Assembly: GCA_020846145.1 (NCBI GenBank)
Contig: JADLEL010000172.1
Location: forward strand, 1-41,869
Source of the DNA: Pirellulales bacterium
GTDB taxonomy: Bacteria; Planctomycetota; Planctomycetia; Pirellulales; Thermoguttaceae
DNA: 41,869 nt
Direction of reading: 5' to 3'
The translations under genes were made by a program, and so were the position numbers. Of this stretch, positions 31,869-40,625 are shown one piece after another (position 1 is the first letter of the stretch; the number at the start of each line of letters is the position of its first letter). Below the pieces are notes generated by a model, which saw only the letters and a list, made by a program, of their open reading frames with translations, was not told where the DNA came from and made no database searches.

Positions 31869-34139
31869 ATGGTAGATTCTAGGTCTGAATCGGCGTGGAA
31901 ATTCACGGTATTGCGCGTCTTATTTCTGGTATTTTTATCGATTCGCGGCCAGACGTTCGCGGACGATCCCAAAACCAATCCGCCAGCGGATAATCCGCTC
32001 ACCGCCGCGCCGAAAAATCTCGCCGATTTGCAGGCCATGGAAGCCAAGTTCAAAGCGGTGATCGATAAGGTGCGGCCGGCGGTGGTCGGCGTGCAGGTCG
32101 GCATGGCGCGGGGCAGCGGCGTGGTCATCACCGAAAACGGATACGTGCTGACCGCCGGGCACGTGGTGGGCAAGCCCTACCAACCGGTGATTTTTACTTT
32201 CCAGGACGGCAAAACCGTCAAGGGCACGACGCTGGGAATGTTCAAATCGACCGACTCCGGGCTGATGCGCATCACCGACGCCGGCAAATACCCCTTCGCC
32301 GAGAAAGGCCGATCCACCGACGTTCAAATCGGCCAATGGTGCCTCGCCATGGGACATCCGCTGGGCTATCAGAAAGACCGGCCGCCCGTGGTGCGGGTGG
32401 GCCGCGTCCTGCAAATTCACGATAATGTAATGCAGACCGATTGCCCGATGATCAACGGCGACTCGGGCGGACCGGTGTTCGATCTCGACGGCAGGGTGAT
32501 CGGCATCAACAGCCGCATCGGCGGACCGACCGATCACAATCTCCACGTGCCCATCGACGTGTTCACGAAAAATTGGGACCGGCTCGCCAAAGGCGACGAA
32601 TGGGAAACGGCGATTCCGCGGCGCGAGGACAAGGAAGTCAAAACGGTTTTCAAGGAAATCGTGTCTTCGGCGAATTCCTGCGTGGTCCGCGTGAAGTGCG
32701 ACGGACGCGACGCCGTCTTGGGCACGATCGTCGGCCCCGACGGCTGGATTCTCACCAAGGCCAGCGAAATGACGGGCAAGATCACCTGCCGCTTTCGCGA
32801 CGGACGCGAGTTGGAGGCGAAAATCAAGGGACTGAGCGAACTTTACGATCTGGCGATGCTCAAGGTCGAGGCCGAACGGTTGCCGATCATCGCCTGGAAT
32901 AGCCAACCGCTGGCCGTGGGACAGTGGGTGGCCTCGCCCGGCATGACCGACGACCCGGCTTCGCTGGGCGTGGTCGGCGTACCGCGGCGGCCGATCCCGC
33001 CGATCCGCGGCGCGATGGGGATTCGCCTCTCGCTGGCGGAAGGTCCCGCCACGATCGAGGAGGTGATGCCGCTCACGCCCGCCGAAAAGGCCGGCATCAA
33101 GGCCAAGGACATCGTCACGCAAATCGACGGCGTCAAAGTCCAGAGCGCCAAGGAGCTGCAGGAGGAATTGATGAAGCGTCGCGTCGGCGAGACCGTGAAA
33201 CTCGCCATCAAGCGCGGCGAACAGGCGCTGGATGTGCAAGTGCAATTGGCCAAAATCGTCGCCACCGCCGCCAAGCAGCAGGAATTGATGAACAGCTTCG
33301 GCATCGGCATCAGCAAGCGGTCGGCCGATTTTCCCATGGTTTCCCAGCACGACTCGGTCCTCAAACCGAGCGATTGCGGCGGCCCCTTGGTCGATCTCAG
33401 CGGGAAGGTCGTAGGGGTGAACATCGCCCACGCCGGCCGCACCGAAACCTACGCCATTCCCACCGACGTGCTCTTCGGCGTGATGTACGAACTCATGTCC
33501 GGCCAATTCGATCCCAAATTCCTCGCGGAAAAGAAGGCCGCCGCCGAAAAAGCCGCCGCGGAGAAGAAGGCGGCGGAAGAAAAAGCGGCTGCCGAGAAAA
33601 AAGCCGCCGCGGAAAAGGCCGCCACCGAAAAAGCCGCTGCGGAAAAGAAAGCGGCGGAAGAAAAGGCCGCCGCGGAGAAGGCCGCCGCGGAAAAGGCTGC
33701 CGCCGAGAAGAAAGCGGCAGAAGAAAAAGCTGCTGCCGAGAAGGCGGCTGCCGAAAAGAAAGCAGCGGAAGAGAAGGCCGCTGCGGAAAAGGCCGCCGCC
33801 GAGAAGGCCGCCGCCGAAAAGAAGGCGGCGGATGAAAAGGCTGCTACGGAAAAGGCTGCTGCGGAAAAAGCTGCTGCCGAGAAGGCCGCTGCCGAAAAGA
33901 AAGCTGCCGAGGAGAAGGCCGCTGCCGAGAAGGCCGCCGCCGAGAAGGCCGCCGCCGAGAAGAAAGCGGCAGAAGAAAAAGCCGCTGCGGAAAAGGCCGC
34001 CGCGGAGAAGAAGGCTGCTGAAGAGAAGGCCGCTGCCGAGAAGAAGGCGGCCGAGGAGAAAAAAGCGGAAGAGAAGAAGCCACCCGAGAATCAACCGCCC
34101 TTAACGCCATCCGCACCGCCACTCTCGCCAGCGCCGTAA
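31869..34139 (+). CDS. PDZ-containing trypsin-like serine protease with a second degenerate protease domain and a KEA-rich tail
   Basis: A 756-residue exported protein. Signal peptide about 1-32 (VLFLVFLSIRGQTFA). The first trypsin-like domain (about 55-235) has an intact triad: LTAGHVVG (His98), TDSGLM (Asp129) and NGDSGGPVFD (Ser199). A second, degenerate protease-like half follows (about 270-390), with ILTKASEMTG where the His motif should be. Then a PDZ domain (about 392-470), and a last piece PSDCGGPLVDLSGKVVG, where Cys503 replaces the nucleophile Ser. So the PDZ appears inserted within the second protease fold. From about 554 to 737 the chain is AAEKKAAEEK repeats, a likely long helix. 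ATG 31869 has a good SD; 31845 is an alternative. Probable periplasmic quality-control or signalling protease. Confidence 0.88.
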   Translation: MVDSRSESAWKFTVLRVLFLVFLSIRGQTFADDPKTNPPADNPLTAAPKNLADLQAMEAKFKAVIDKVRPAVVGVQVGMARGSGVVITENGYVLTAGHVVGKPYQPVIFTFQDGKTVKGTTLGMFKSTDSGLMRITDAGKYPFAEKGRSTDVQIGQWCLAMGHPLGYQKDRPPVVRVGRVLQIHDNVMQTDCPMINGDSGGPVFDLDGRVIGINSRIGGPTDHNLHVPIDVFTKNWDRLAKGDEWETAIPRREDKEVKTVFKEIVSSANSCVVRVKCDGRDAVLGTIVGPDGWILTKASEMTGKITCRFRDGRELEAKIKGLSELYDLAMLKVEAERLPIIAWNSQPLAVGQWVASPGMTDDPASLGVVGVPRRPIPPIRGAMGIRLSLAEGPATIEEVMPLTPAEKAGIKAKDIVTQIDGVKVQSAKELQEELMKRRVGETVKLAIKRGEQALDVQVQLAKIVATAAKQQELMNSFGIGISKRSADFPMVSQHDSVLKPSDCGGPLVDLSGKVVGVNIAHAGRTETYAIPTDVLFGVMYELMSGQFDPKFLAEKKAAAEKAAAEKKAAEEKAAAEKKAAAEKAATEKAAAEKKAAEEKAAAEKAAAEKAAAEKKAAEEKAAAEKAAAEKKAAEEKAAAEKAAAEKAAAEKKAADEKAATEKAAAEKAAAEKAAAEKKAAEEKAAAEKAAAEKAAAEKKAAEEKAAAEKAAAEKKAAEEKAAAEKKAAEEKKAEEKKPPENQPPLTPSAPPLSPAP
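33530..34080 (+). repeat. Ala/Glu/Lys codon repeat inside the protease gene
   Basis: Tandem units of roughly 15-33 bp encoding AAAEK, AAAEKKAAEEK and close variants fill this part of the reading frame without breaking it. The sequence is very prone to slippage and to assembly collapse, so its length in the window may not be exact. Confidence 0.9.
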
Positions 34140-34272
34140 GCTAAAGCATCATTTGATCTGCCAGGACATTTGCATATTTCTCCCCTCTCCGGACGCCGAT
34201 CGTAGGCTTATCGGGAGCGGGGAGTATCGTTAAGTCTCCACGCCGCCTCCGTCATTTGGCCGAGGATTTCCC

Positions 34273-35469
34273 ATGCCGAAGATCGGCCGCTCATTCTCCG
34301 GCGCTTGCCGAGTCGGTTTTTTTCGCCCGATCGCCGCCTTGGCGTGCGGTTGCGTTTTCTCGAGTTCGATTTGGTCTCAAGAACCCGGAATGGGAAACCG
34401 TCTTGCGTACGTGGCGGAATCCACAAAAAAAGTGTGCCAACTGACCGGCGAGGAAGACCGGCAAACGAACCAGCCCACGCTGAGCCGCACGATGTCGCGG
34501 GCGGGCGTGCTCGCCACGGACCTGGGTAGTTCCTTCGAGCATGACGGAAAACTGTTCTTTCTGTTCGGCGATACGTGGGGGAAACCGGGCGATCGGGACG
34601 CGATGGCCTGGACGGAAAGCCGCGATCCGGAGAAGATCGATCTGAAGTTTCTTGCCGGGTCCGACGGCAAGTGGTTGCCGCTCACCGTGCCGGGCATTCG
34701 TCATGGAGCCTTCGAAGTACCCAGCTACGGCGTCTCCATCAAAGGCAAAATGTACGTGGTTTTCACCACCGACCACTCGAAGAGCAAGACGATGGGGCGA
34801 TCGGTGTTGGCCGTTTCGCGCGACGGCGGAAAGACGTTCCGGCAGGTTTACGGCCTCTCCGCCGCCAAGTTCATCAACGTGGCGCTGTGGAAGTCGGAGC
34901 GGTGGCTGTACGTCTTCGGCAGCGGCGACTACCGCGGGAGCAGCGTCTGCCTGGCGCGGGTGGAACTCGCACGCGTCGAAAACCGCGAAGCGATTCGGTA
35001 CTTTTGCGGCACGTCTGCCGAGGGCGAGCCGCAGTGGTCGAAGCAGGAGCGCGACGCCGAGCCGCTCTTTCGCCACGACGTGGTGGGCGAACTTTCGGCG
35101 GCGTTCTGCCCGCCGGTCGAACGCTATGTCATGCTCTACAATTCGAGCCGGCCGCGGGGGATCGTCCTGCGCTCGGCGGAACGGCCTTGGGGGCCGTGGT
35201 CCGAACCGGAAATCATTTTTAATCCGTGGCGGGACAAGGCTTACGGGCAGTTCATGCACGCGTCGAACCTGTTTCGAAAGAATCCCGATACGCTCTCCGA
35301 TCCGAACCGCGCGCTCGAGAACGGCGGGGAATACGGGCCGTATATCATGGCGCGCTACACCACGGGAGATGCCGCCGGCTGCCGCATCTACTACACTATG
35401 TCCACTTGGAATCCGTACCAGGTGGTCGTCATGCAGTCGGATTTGCGATTGCCGCCGGTCGAAGAGTAA
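34273..35469 (+). CDS. DUF4185-type exported protein (five-bladed propeller-like)
   Basis: A 398-residue exported protein with an N-terminal signal (about 1-35). The first strand block reads GVLATDLGSSFEHDGKLFFL followed by FGDTWG, characteristic of DUF4185. Further blades are SRDGGKTFRQVYGL, ALWKSERWLYVFGSGDYRGS and YVMLYNSSRPRGIVLRSAER, and near the end YIMARYTTGDAAGCRIYYTM. These proteins resemble sialidase or glycoside-hydrolase propellers, but no activity is established that I can assign. CGAGG precedes the ATG. It is flanked by other saccharide-related genes. Confidence 0.85.
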   Translation: MPKIGRSFSGACRVGFFRPIAALACGCVFSSSIWSQEPGMGNRLAYVAESTKKVCQLTGEEDRQTNQPTLSRTMSRAGVLATDLGSSFEHDGKLFFLFGDTWGKPGDRDAMAWTESRDPEKIDLKFLAGSDGKWLPLTVPGIRHGAFEVPSYGVSIKGKMYVVFTTDHSKSKTMGRSVLAVSRDGGKTFRQVYGLSAAKFINVALWKSERWLYVFGSGDYRGSSVCLARVELARVENREAIRYFCGTSAEGEPQWSKQERDAEPLFRHDVVGELSAAFCPPVERYVMLYNSSRPRGIVLRSAERPWGPWSEPEIIFNPWRDKAYGQFMHASNLFRKNPDTLSDPNRALENGGEYGPYIMARYTTGDAAGCRIYYTMSTWNPYQVVVMQSDLRLPPVEE

Positions 35470-35477
35470 TCGAGAAT

Positions 35478-35567
35478 TGGTTTCTTTTGCGGATTGACAT
35501 GTAGGTGGGGCAAGCGCAGCGCAGACCCACCAATATCGGGGTAAAACGCTTTCCGCAACAGAAACCA
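35478..35567. repeat. Composite inverted repeat
   Basis: Outer arms TGGTTTCTTTTGCGG (35478-35492) and CCGCAACAGAAACCA (35553-35567) pair with one mismatch. Inside is a second palindrome, GGTGGGGCAAGCGCAGCGCA with GACCCACC (35504-35531). One short element seems to have inserted in another. Confidence 0.8.
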
Positions 35568-35570
35568 CTT

Positions 35571-35596
35571 AGCCCCCGGTGTATTCACCGGGGGCT
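35571..35596. terminator. Hairpin between convergent DUF4185 and DUF2961 genes
   Basis: A perfect AGCCCCCGGTG / CACCGGGGGCT hairpin with a four-base loop lies just before the stop of the minus-strand gene. It may end transcription of either convergent gene, though no long run of T follows; it may also be a dispersed repeat. Confidence 0.6.
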
Positions 35597-35618
35597 GAAT
35601 GACTTTCCGTGATTGTCG

Positions 35619-37316
35619 TTAATCCGTGTAAACGGTCGGATTTTTCTTCCAATCCTTGTCTTTGTCGTGTCCGTAATCGACGACGCGGGGGCGGCGCTCG
35701 CGGAGGTTGACGCTCTCCAAACCGAGCTTATAGCCCTCGGATTTCATGTTTTTCCCCACGCATTCCAAGCGCAGCGTGTATTTGCCGGGTTCGGGCCAGA
35801 AATCGAGCGGTTGGAACTCGAAGTTATCGATCTTCTCGTGGTAGAGGTCCATCGGCTGGCCGATTTTCACGCCGTCGATCGACGCCTGATAGCGGCCGTA
35901 ATCGGGCGCGCGAGTGCAATTCAACACCACGCGCAGCGGTTCCTTCTTCGTAACTTCAAAGGGAATCTCGATCCAGCCGCTCTCGGCCTTCTCGGGTTCA
36001 TAGATGAGTTGCGGTTCGGGATAGAGCGTGCCGAGGAGCTGAGTCCGCGCCGTGCCCGGTCCGTGGGATTTCTCGCCGGTGAAATCCTTCGCCATCACCT
36101 TGACGCGCTCGATGCCGGGCAGCGTGCGCTCGCGGCCATGGGGAGCGCGGGCGGTGAACGTCGGCGTACCGGTTTGATACCAGAAGGCCACGCTGGAATA
36201 GTCGTCCTGCCGCTCGTTCCAACTCATGGCCTTGTAATCGGGATTTTCGTCGGGCGAGATCCAGCCCCAATGCTCGATCGTTACCTTAATGCCCTTGTTG
36301 AAGACGATCGGATCGCCTATGTGCCAGCGATAGGCCGACGTATGGCCGCCGACGATGCCCCATTGATCGAAATAGGGCGTGCCGAAATAGGGCGTACTCG
36401 TCGTTTGCAGACCCCAGGCCGAGAGGAAATAATCCTCGGTGCCGGTGCCCCAGATCGAGGGCTTTTGTTCGCCGTCGATGTAGATTTTCTCGTCGCCTTC
36501 GCCGAACCAGAAGGGGCTGCGCGTGCGAACGGCCATTACCGTGCCCACGTAATGCCCCTTGCCTTGGGTTTCCAGAATGACGTAGTCCTTGCCCTGCTCG
36601 ACCGGATATTCCTGCTTGTATTGGGCGTAAAAGTAGGGCGTGTCCTCGGGGATCGAATCCTTCTTGATCCAATCGATGTTGTAATACAAGAGGCGGATTT
36701 CTTTTTCACTCTCGTTGACGATCTCGACGCGGATCGACTTGCGGAAGGGCATGTGCCAGAAGCAGTTGTACGAATCGGCGTCCTCGACGATCACCGGCAG
36801 GCTGACGACCGAACTCCGCTTGCCGAAGCAATTGGCGAAGAAATCGCCCACGGGCGCTTCGACCGCGGGACGATCGGAGCCGTCGTAATAAATCCTCAGC
36901 AGCATTTCCTGGTGATTGGCGGCGCCCTTGGGCGCCCAATTCTGCGGTTCCGGTCCGAGGAACGTTACCCAAATATGCGTGACGACGCCGGGGCCTTGGG
37001 CGTCCATGAGGACGTGCGTCTCGCCGGGCTTTACTTGGAAATTATCGCTGTTGCTCCGCTCCGATTTCGGATCGAACAACGGATCGGCTTTCGGATCGCG
37101 ATTGCCGTCGGCCCCGCGGCGGAAGGTCGAGGTGGCCCTCATGCTCCGGCCTTCCAGCGGTTTGGCGAGGCCGTCCATAAGCGTCTGCGCGGCTGCGGCA
37201 AGCGGCATTCCGAGAAGAAGGACGGCAAAGCAGAGCCAAAAGAGAATCGGGCTTCCCGCCGATCGCCGCGAAGGCGATCGCTCGACGAGATTTTCAGTTT
37301 GCGAACGTCGAATCAT
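35619..37316 (-). CDS. DUF2961 (GH172-type) exported protein
   Basis: A 565-residue exported protein. Signal peptide about 1-50, hydrophobic core SPILFWLCFAVLLLGMPLAA. The DUF2961 domain shows ATSTFRRGADGNRDPKADPL, THIWVTFLG, the YDGSDRPAVEAPVGDFFANC block, FWHMPFRKSIRVEIVN and SIWGTGTEDYFLSAWG. Family members in GH172 act on fructose or arabinose-type sugars; the substrate here is unknown. The C-terminal 150 residues look like a carbohydrate-binding sandwich (GEYTLRLECVGKNMKSEGY-like). ATG 37316 is set by AAGGAG seven bases upstream; the frame remains open to 37538 but that part looks non-coding. Confidence 0.9.
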   Translation of the reverse strand: MIRRSQTENLVERSPSRRSAGSPILFWLCFAVLLLGMPLAAAAQTLMDGLAKPLEGRSMRATSTFRRGADGNRDPKADPLFDPKSERSNSDNFQVKPGETHVLMDAQGPGVVTHIWVTFLGPEPQNWAPKGAANHQEMLLRIYYDGSDRPAVEAPVGDFFANCFGKRSSVVSLPVIVEDADSYNCFWHMPFRKSIRVEIVNESEKEIRLLYYNIDWIKKDSIPEDTPYFYAQYKQEYPVEQGKDYVILETQGKGHYVGTVMAVRTRSPFWFGEGDEKIYIDGEQKPSIWGTGTEDYFLSAWGLQTTSTPYFGTPYFDQWGIVGGHTSAYRWHIGDPIVFNKGIKVTIEHWGWISPDENPDYKAMSWNERQDDYSSVAFWYQTGTPTFTARAPHGRERTLPGIERVKVMAKDFTGEKSHGPGTARTQLLGTLYPEPQLIYEPEKAESGWIEIPFEVTKKEPLRVVLNCTRAPDYGRYQASIDGVKIGQPMDLYHEKIDNFEFQPLDFWPEPGKYTLRLECVGKNMKSEGYKLGLESVNLRERRPRVVDYGHDKDKDWKKNPTVYTD

Positions 37317-37771
37317 GTCTCGTGCTCCTTGGAAAAAAACGTGGATTTGAAAACTCCCGAAAAATGGGACTGATGCTTGGAAAGGAAAGCGCGGATCAAA
37401 AGGGCTGGGAAGGATGGGGAGGGATTTCAATACGTAGCCTGCGATCACGATCCGCTCGCTTCTCTCTTTTGTCATCGAAACAACCACGATACCACATCCC
37501 TTCGGAAATTCAATTCCCCGCGGAAAAATGCCCCCCATCTAGGCTATGAGGGTGCGATGATAATTACACGCGGCTTGACTTAATTTTTCGTGCTAATCCG
37601 CCGAACGCGAATACCGCTACGATTGGAAAATATCGGCGAATCCCCCCTCCGTATGCGGACTGGAGTAGGGTTTTGCGACAAGCTTTGCGGCGGCAACAAC
37701 TCGGCAAGCGAAAAAGATGTTATGATGAGGTTGTTTGTCGGAAAGTTGGCAATTAGCGGAAAGGTCGGCCC
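37317..37771. other. Divergent spacer between DUF2961 and membrane-protein genes
   Basis: About 455 nt with promoters expected for both directions. I cannot identify consensus boxes. No repeat or gene is convincing here. GGAAAGG at about 37758 is the ribosome site of the next gene. Confidence 0.4.
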
Positions 37772-38335
37772 ATGTTGCCCGGTATTCTCTTGGTTGCGGC
37801 GTTGACGTTGGGGATCGAATACGGTTGGGAGCCTTTGCCCGAAGGGGGGATGAAATACATCGTGCAGTTCGATCCCGCCGCGCTCGAGGAGGCACGGCAG
37901 GCGGACATCGAACTCGAGAGCAACGTTCCCTCCGATGTCGGCGACGTGCGCTCGATCTCGATTCGATTGGGCACCGGCCAATTGCCGAGAAAGAGTTCGC
38001 CGCCGAAATCGGAGTTGGAATTTCCCGCGTCCGAGCGGGAAAGAACGAAATCCGCAGGCACGGCACAAGCCGATCTCGCCGCGAAGCCGCAACTAATGCT
38101 AAGTCCGCAAGGCAAGCCGCTGGCGACGCAGGCGGGCTTCAACGAGCCGAAGGAGGAGTCGAAAACCGTCAAAGAATCGAAAGCCGCCGCGCCTCCGAGC
38201 GCTCCCGAACTCGCCAAACCTTGGCCGCTGATCGGCGCGCTGATCCTGCTTTTCGCTTCACTTGGCGGAAACGTTTATTTGCTGTGGATTTTCGCCGAAT
38301 TGCGAAAGCGGCACCGCGCGTTGCTGGCCGGGTGA
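37772..38335 (+). CDS. Hypothetical membrane-anchored protein
   Basis: A 187-residue protein with an N-terminal hydrophobic segment (about 1-18, LPGILLVAALTLGIEYGW). A charged middle part of about 125 residues follows, including ALEEARQADIELESNVPSDV and a Lys/Glu/Pro linker. Near the end is a clear membrane span (about 152-174, PLIGALILLFASLGGNVYLL) and a short basic tail. The opening PLPEGGMKYIVQFDP resembles small conserved planctomycete proteins, but I cannot name a family. It probably spans the inner membrane with a periplasmic middle part. A good SD (GGAAAGG) precedes the start. Confidence 0.78.
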   Translation: MLPGILLVAALTLGIEYGWEPLPEGGMKYIVQFDPAALEEARQADIELESNVPSDVGDVRSISIRLGTGQLPRKSSPPKSELEFPASERERTKSAGTAQADLAAKPQLMLSPQGKPLATQAGFNEPKEESKTVKESKAAAPPSAPELAKPWPLIGALILLFASLGGNVYLLWIFAELRKRHRALLAG

Positions 38336-38348
38336 GCTGAAGTCCGCC

Positions 38349-38419
38349 GTAGGTTATGCTTCAGCATAACTCGCGGGTATCTTTTTACGGGCTATCCGTT
38401 ATGCTAAAGCATAACCTAC
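38349..38419. repeat. GTTATGCTTTAGCATAAC palindromic repeat, copy 2
   Basis: Arms GTAGGTTATGCTTCAGCATA-AC and GTTATGCTAAAGCATAACCT-AC flank a 27-nt spacer. The arms match those at 7143-7192; only the spacer differs. A further TGAAGCCTAACCTA fragment follows to about 38437. Confidence 0.9.
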
Positions 38420-38452
38420 GTACTGAAGCCTAACCTAGGGTCCTTCAATCTT

Positions 38453-39301
38453 ATGCCGCTTTCCGCCGAAATCTCCGGAAAACGCGACCGACTTCTCGAA
38501 CTGCTTCGCGGCTACGGCAGTTGCGCCGTGGCGTTTTCGGGCGGGCTGGATAGCACGCTATTGGCGAAAGCGGCGCGGTTGGCGCTGGGAGAGAAGGCGG
38601 TGGCCGTCACCGGAGTCAGCGCGAGTTTAGCGGTCGGCGAGTTGGAGGAGTGCAAGCAAATCGCCCGGCGGATCGGCATCCGGCACGAAGTCATCCCCAC
38701 CGGCGAACTCGATTTGCCGGAATATCGGGCGAACCGGCCCGACCGCTGCTATCACTGCAAAAACGAATTGTTCGCGGAAGTGGAAAAGGCGGCGGCGCGG
38801 CTGGGCGTGGCCGTCTTGCTCGACGGCAGCAATCGCGACGACCGCGGCGAGCATCGACCGGGCATGGCCGCCGCCCGCGACCGCCGCGTGAAAAGCCCGC
38901 TGGCCGATTGCGGATTCTCCAAGGCCGAAATCCGCGAACTGGCCGCGCACTGGGAGCTTCCCGCGTGGAACAAGCCCGCCGCGCCGTGCCTGAGCAGCCG
39001 CATCGCCTACGGCGAAGAAGTTACGCCGGAGCGATTGGCGATGATCGACGCCGCCGAGCGGTTTTTGCGCGAACGGGGATTCCAACCGCTGCGGGTGCGC
39101 TACCATCGCGGCGACGCGGCGCGAATCGAGGCGCCGACGACCGAGTTGGCGCGCTTCGTCGAGGAGCCTTTTCGCGGCGAACTCGCCGCCCACTTCAAGT
39201 CGCTGGGCTTCAAGTTCGTTTCGCTCGATCTCGAAGGCTTCCGCAGCGGCAGCTTGAACGCCCTGCTCCCGGTCGAAAGCTTGCAAATCGCCGAAAAATA
39301 A
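38453..39301 (+). CDS. larE: ATP-dependent sacrificial sulfur transferase LarE
   Basis: A 282-residue cytoplasmic enzyme. LarE adenylates pyridinium bis-carboxylate mononucleotide and donates its own cysteine sulfur to build the nickel-pincer cofactor of lactate racemase and relatives. The PP-loop is clear (AVAFSGGLDSTLLAKAA, about 24-40). RCYHCKNELF follows at about 98-107. The expected sacrificial cysteine is in APCLSSRIAYGEEVTP, at about residue 179. The length is normal. LarB, LarC and a LarA-type racemase are not in this window. Confidence 0.95.
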   Translation: MPLSAEISGKRDRLLELLRGYGSCAVAFSGGLDSTLLAKAARLALGEKAVAVTGVSASLAVGELEECKQIARRIGIRHEVIPTGELDLPEYRANRPDRCYHCKNELFAEVEKAAARLGVAVLLDGSNRDDRGEHRPGMAAARDRRVKSPLADCGFSKAEIRELAAHWELPAWNKPAAPCLSSRIAYGEEVTPERLAMIDAAERFLRERGFQPLRVRYHRGDAARIEAPTTELARFVEEPFRGELAAHFKSLGFKFVSLDLEGFRSGSLNALLPVESLQIAEK

Positions 39302-39344
39302 ACGCGGTTATTTCCGCCGCCCCACCTCCAACCTTTACCCTATC

Positions 39345-39665
39345 ATGTACATCGTCAACGTCCACGTACACGTGCTGCCGGAGCATCGAGAAGGATTTAT
39401 CGAAGCCATTCTGGACAATGCCCGAAACACGGTCCAAGAGCCTGGCAATTTGCGGTTCGACGTGCTGCAGCAGGCCGACGATCCGAACCGCTTCGTCATT
39501 TACGAAGTCTATCGGGACGACGCGGCGCTGGCCGCCCACAAGGCGACCGCGCATTACGCCCGCTGGGCCGCGACCGTTAATCCGTGGATGGCCGAAACCC
39601 GCAAGGGCGTGAAATACCAGCCGCTGTTCCCGGAGCAGCCGGAGCAATTTCGCGTACGACTTTGA
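39345..39665 (+). CDS. Antibiotic biosynthesis monooxygenase (ABM) domain protein
   Basis: A 106-residue single-domain protein of the dimeric ferredoxin-like ABM fold. Visible marks: MYIVNVHVHVLPEHREGFIE, NTVQEPGNLRFDVLQQADDP, FVIYEVYRDDAALAAHKATA and HYARWAATVNPWM. This is the pattern of YgiN/LsrG-type small enzymes that modify quinols or signal-molecule derivatives without cofactors. It lies 43 nt after larE on the same strand but has no clear SD. The substrate is unknown. Confidence 0.9.
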   Translation: MYIVNVHVHVLPEHREGFIEAILDNARNTVQEPGNLRFDVLQQADDPNRFVIYEVYRDDAALAAHKATAHYARWAATVNPWMAETRKGVKYQPLFPEQPEQFRVRL

Positions 39666-39713
39666 TGCGTTTCGCCGCGAAATAAGATCTATCCGCCCCA
39701 TGCGAGACCTCGA

Positions 39714-40502
39714 TTAAAATCCCAGCACGTCCTCCATGCCGTACATCCCCGCGGGCCGGCCGGCGAGGAATTTCGCGGCGGAAAGCGCGCCCAATGCGTA
39801 ACAATCGCGGTTGGTGGCGCGGACCGTCATTTCGATCGACTCGCCCAAAAGCGCGAAGATAATCGTATGTTCGCCGGGATTGTCGCCCACGCGAACGGCG
39901 TGATAGCCGATCTCGTTGTGCGGGCGTTTGCCGGGCCGGCCCTCGCGGCCGTGGCGGTGCTCGGTCAGGTTCATCACCTCGGCGACGATCCGCCCGAACT
40001 TCAAGGCCGTCCCGCTCGGCGAATCTTCCTTGAAGCGATGGTGCCGTTCGAGAATCTCCACGTCGGCGTCTTTGTCCACGAGCGCCCGCGCGGCCACTTC
40101 CGCCAGTTTCATCGTCAGATTGACCGCCAGACTCATATTCGGCGACCAGAGCAGGGGAATTTCCTTCGCGGCGGCGCGGAGCTTCGCGGTTTGCGATTCG
40201 CTCAAGCCGGTGGTGGCCGTAACGAGCGGTATCTTCTTTTGCCGGCAGATCTCGAGGATCGTTTCGGCCGCGTCGGGCACGGAGAAATCGATCGCCGCGT
40301 CGGCCGGCGCGTCGAGCGTCGCCAAAAGAGGCACGTCGAGCCGGCCCACGCCGGCGATGATCCCCGCGTCCTCGTTCAGCCGTGGATGATTCGGCGCATC
40401 GAGCGCGGCGACCAGTTCCAGTTCCCGATCGACCGCCGCCAGCGCGATCAATCGCTGTCCCATGCGCCCGGCGGCGCCGTGAATGGCAAGGCGAATCGTC
40501 AT
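39714..40502 (-). CDS. dapB: 4-hydroxy-tetrahydrodipicolinate reductase
   Basis: A 262-residue cytoplasmic enzyme of lysine and diaminopimelate synthesis, using NAD(P)H. N-terminal Rossmann motif: LAIHGAAGRMGQRLIALA. Also visible are AAIDFSVPDA, VTATTGLSESQ and the region SPNMSLAVN. The catalytic signature is ERHHRFKEDSPSGTALK, with the conserved His-His and Lys. The later motif GRPGKRPHNEIGYHAVRVGD is family-typical, and the length is normal. A structured RNA lies just upstream on the same strand, with a terminator between it and dapB. Confidence 0.96.
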   Translation of the reverse strand: MTIRLAIHGAAGRMGQRLIALAAVDRELELVAALDAPNHPRLNEDAGIIAGVGRLDVPLLATLDAPADAAIDFSVPDAAETILEICRQKKIPLVTATTGLSESQTAKLRAAAKEIPLLWSPNMSLAVNLTMKLAEVAARALVDKDADVEILERHHRFKEDSPSGTALKFGRIVAEVMNLTEHRHGREGRPGKRPHNEIGYHAVRVGDNPGEHTIIFALLGESIEMTVRATNRDCYALGALSAAKFLAGRPAGMYGMEDVLGF

Positions 40503-40625
40503 GGTCGGCTCCCGGTTATCGGTTTGCGGTTATTACTTTCCTATCGCTTTTCCGGTCGGATGGCAACCGCCCCGCACGCGATAACCACGGGGTAAATCCG
40601 AAAATGATTCCGCCCGAAAAGCGCA

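Noticed and set aside
31935..34094. A 719-codon minus-strand frame opposite the serine protease gene
   Set aside because: It mirrors the codon structure of the real gene, including Leu/Gly/Phe runs opposite the Ala/Glu/Lys repeats. GC-rich genes often give such antisense frames.
37317..37538. Longer N-terminus for the DUF2961 protein
   Set aside because: The extension has no SD or conserved features, while ATG 37316 has AAGGAG and leads straight into a signal peptide.
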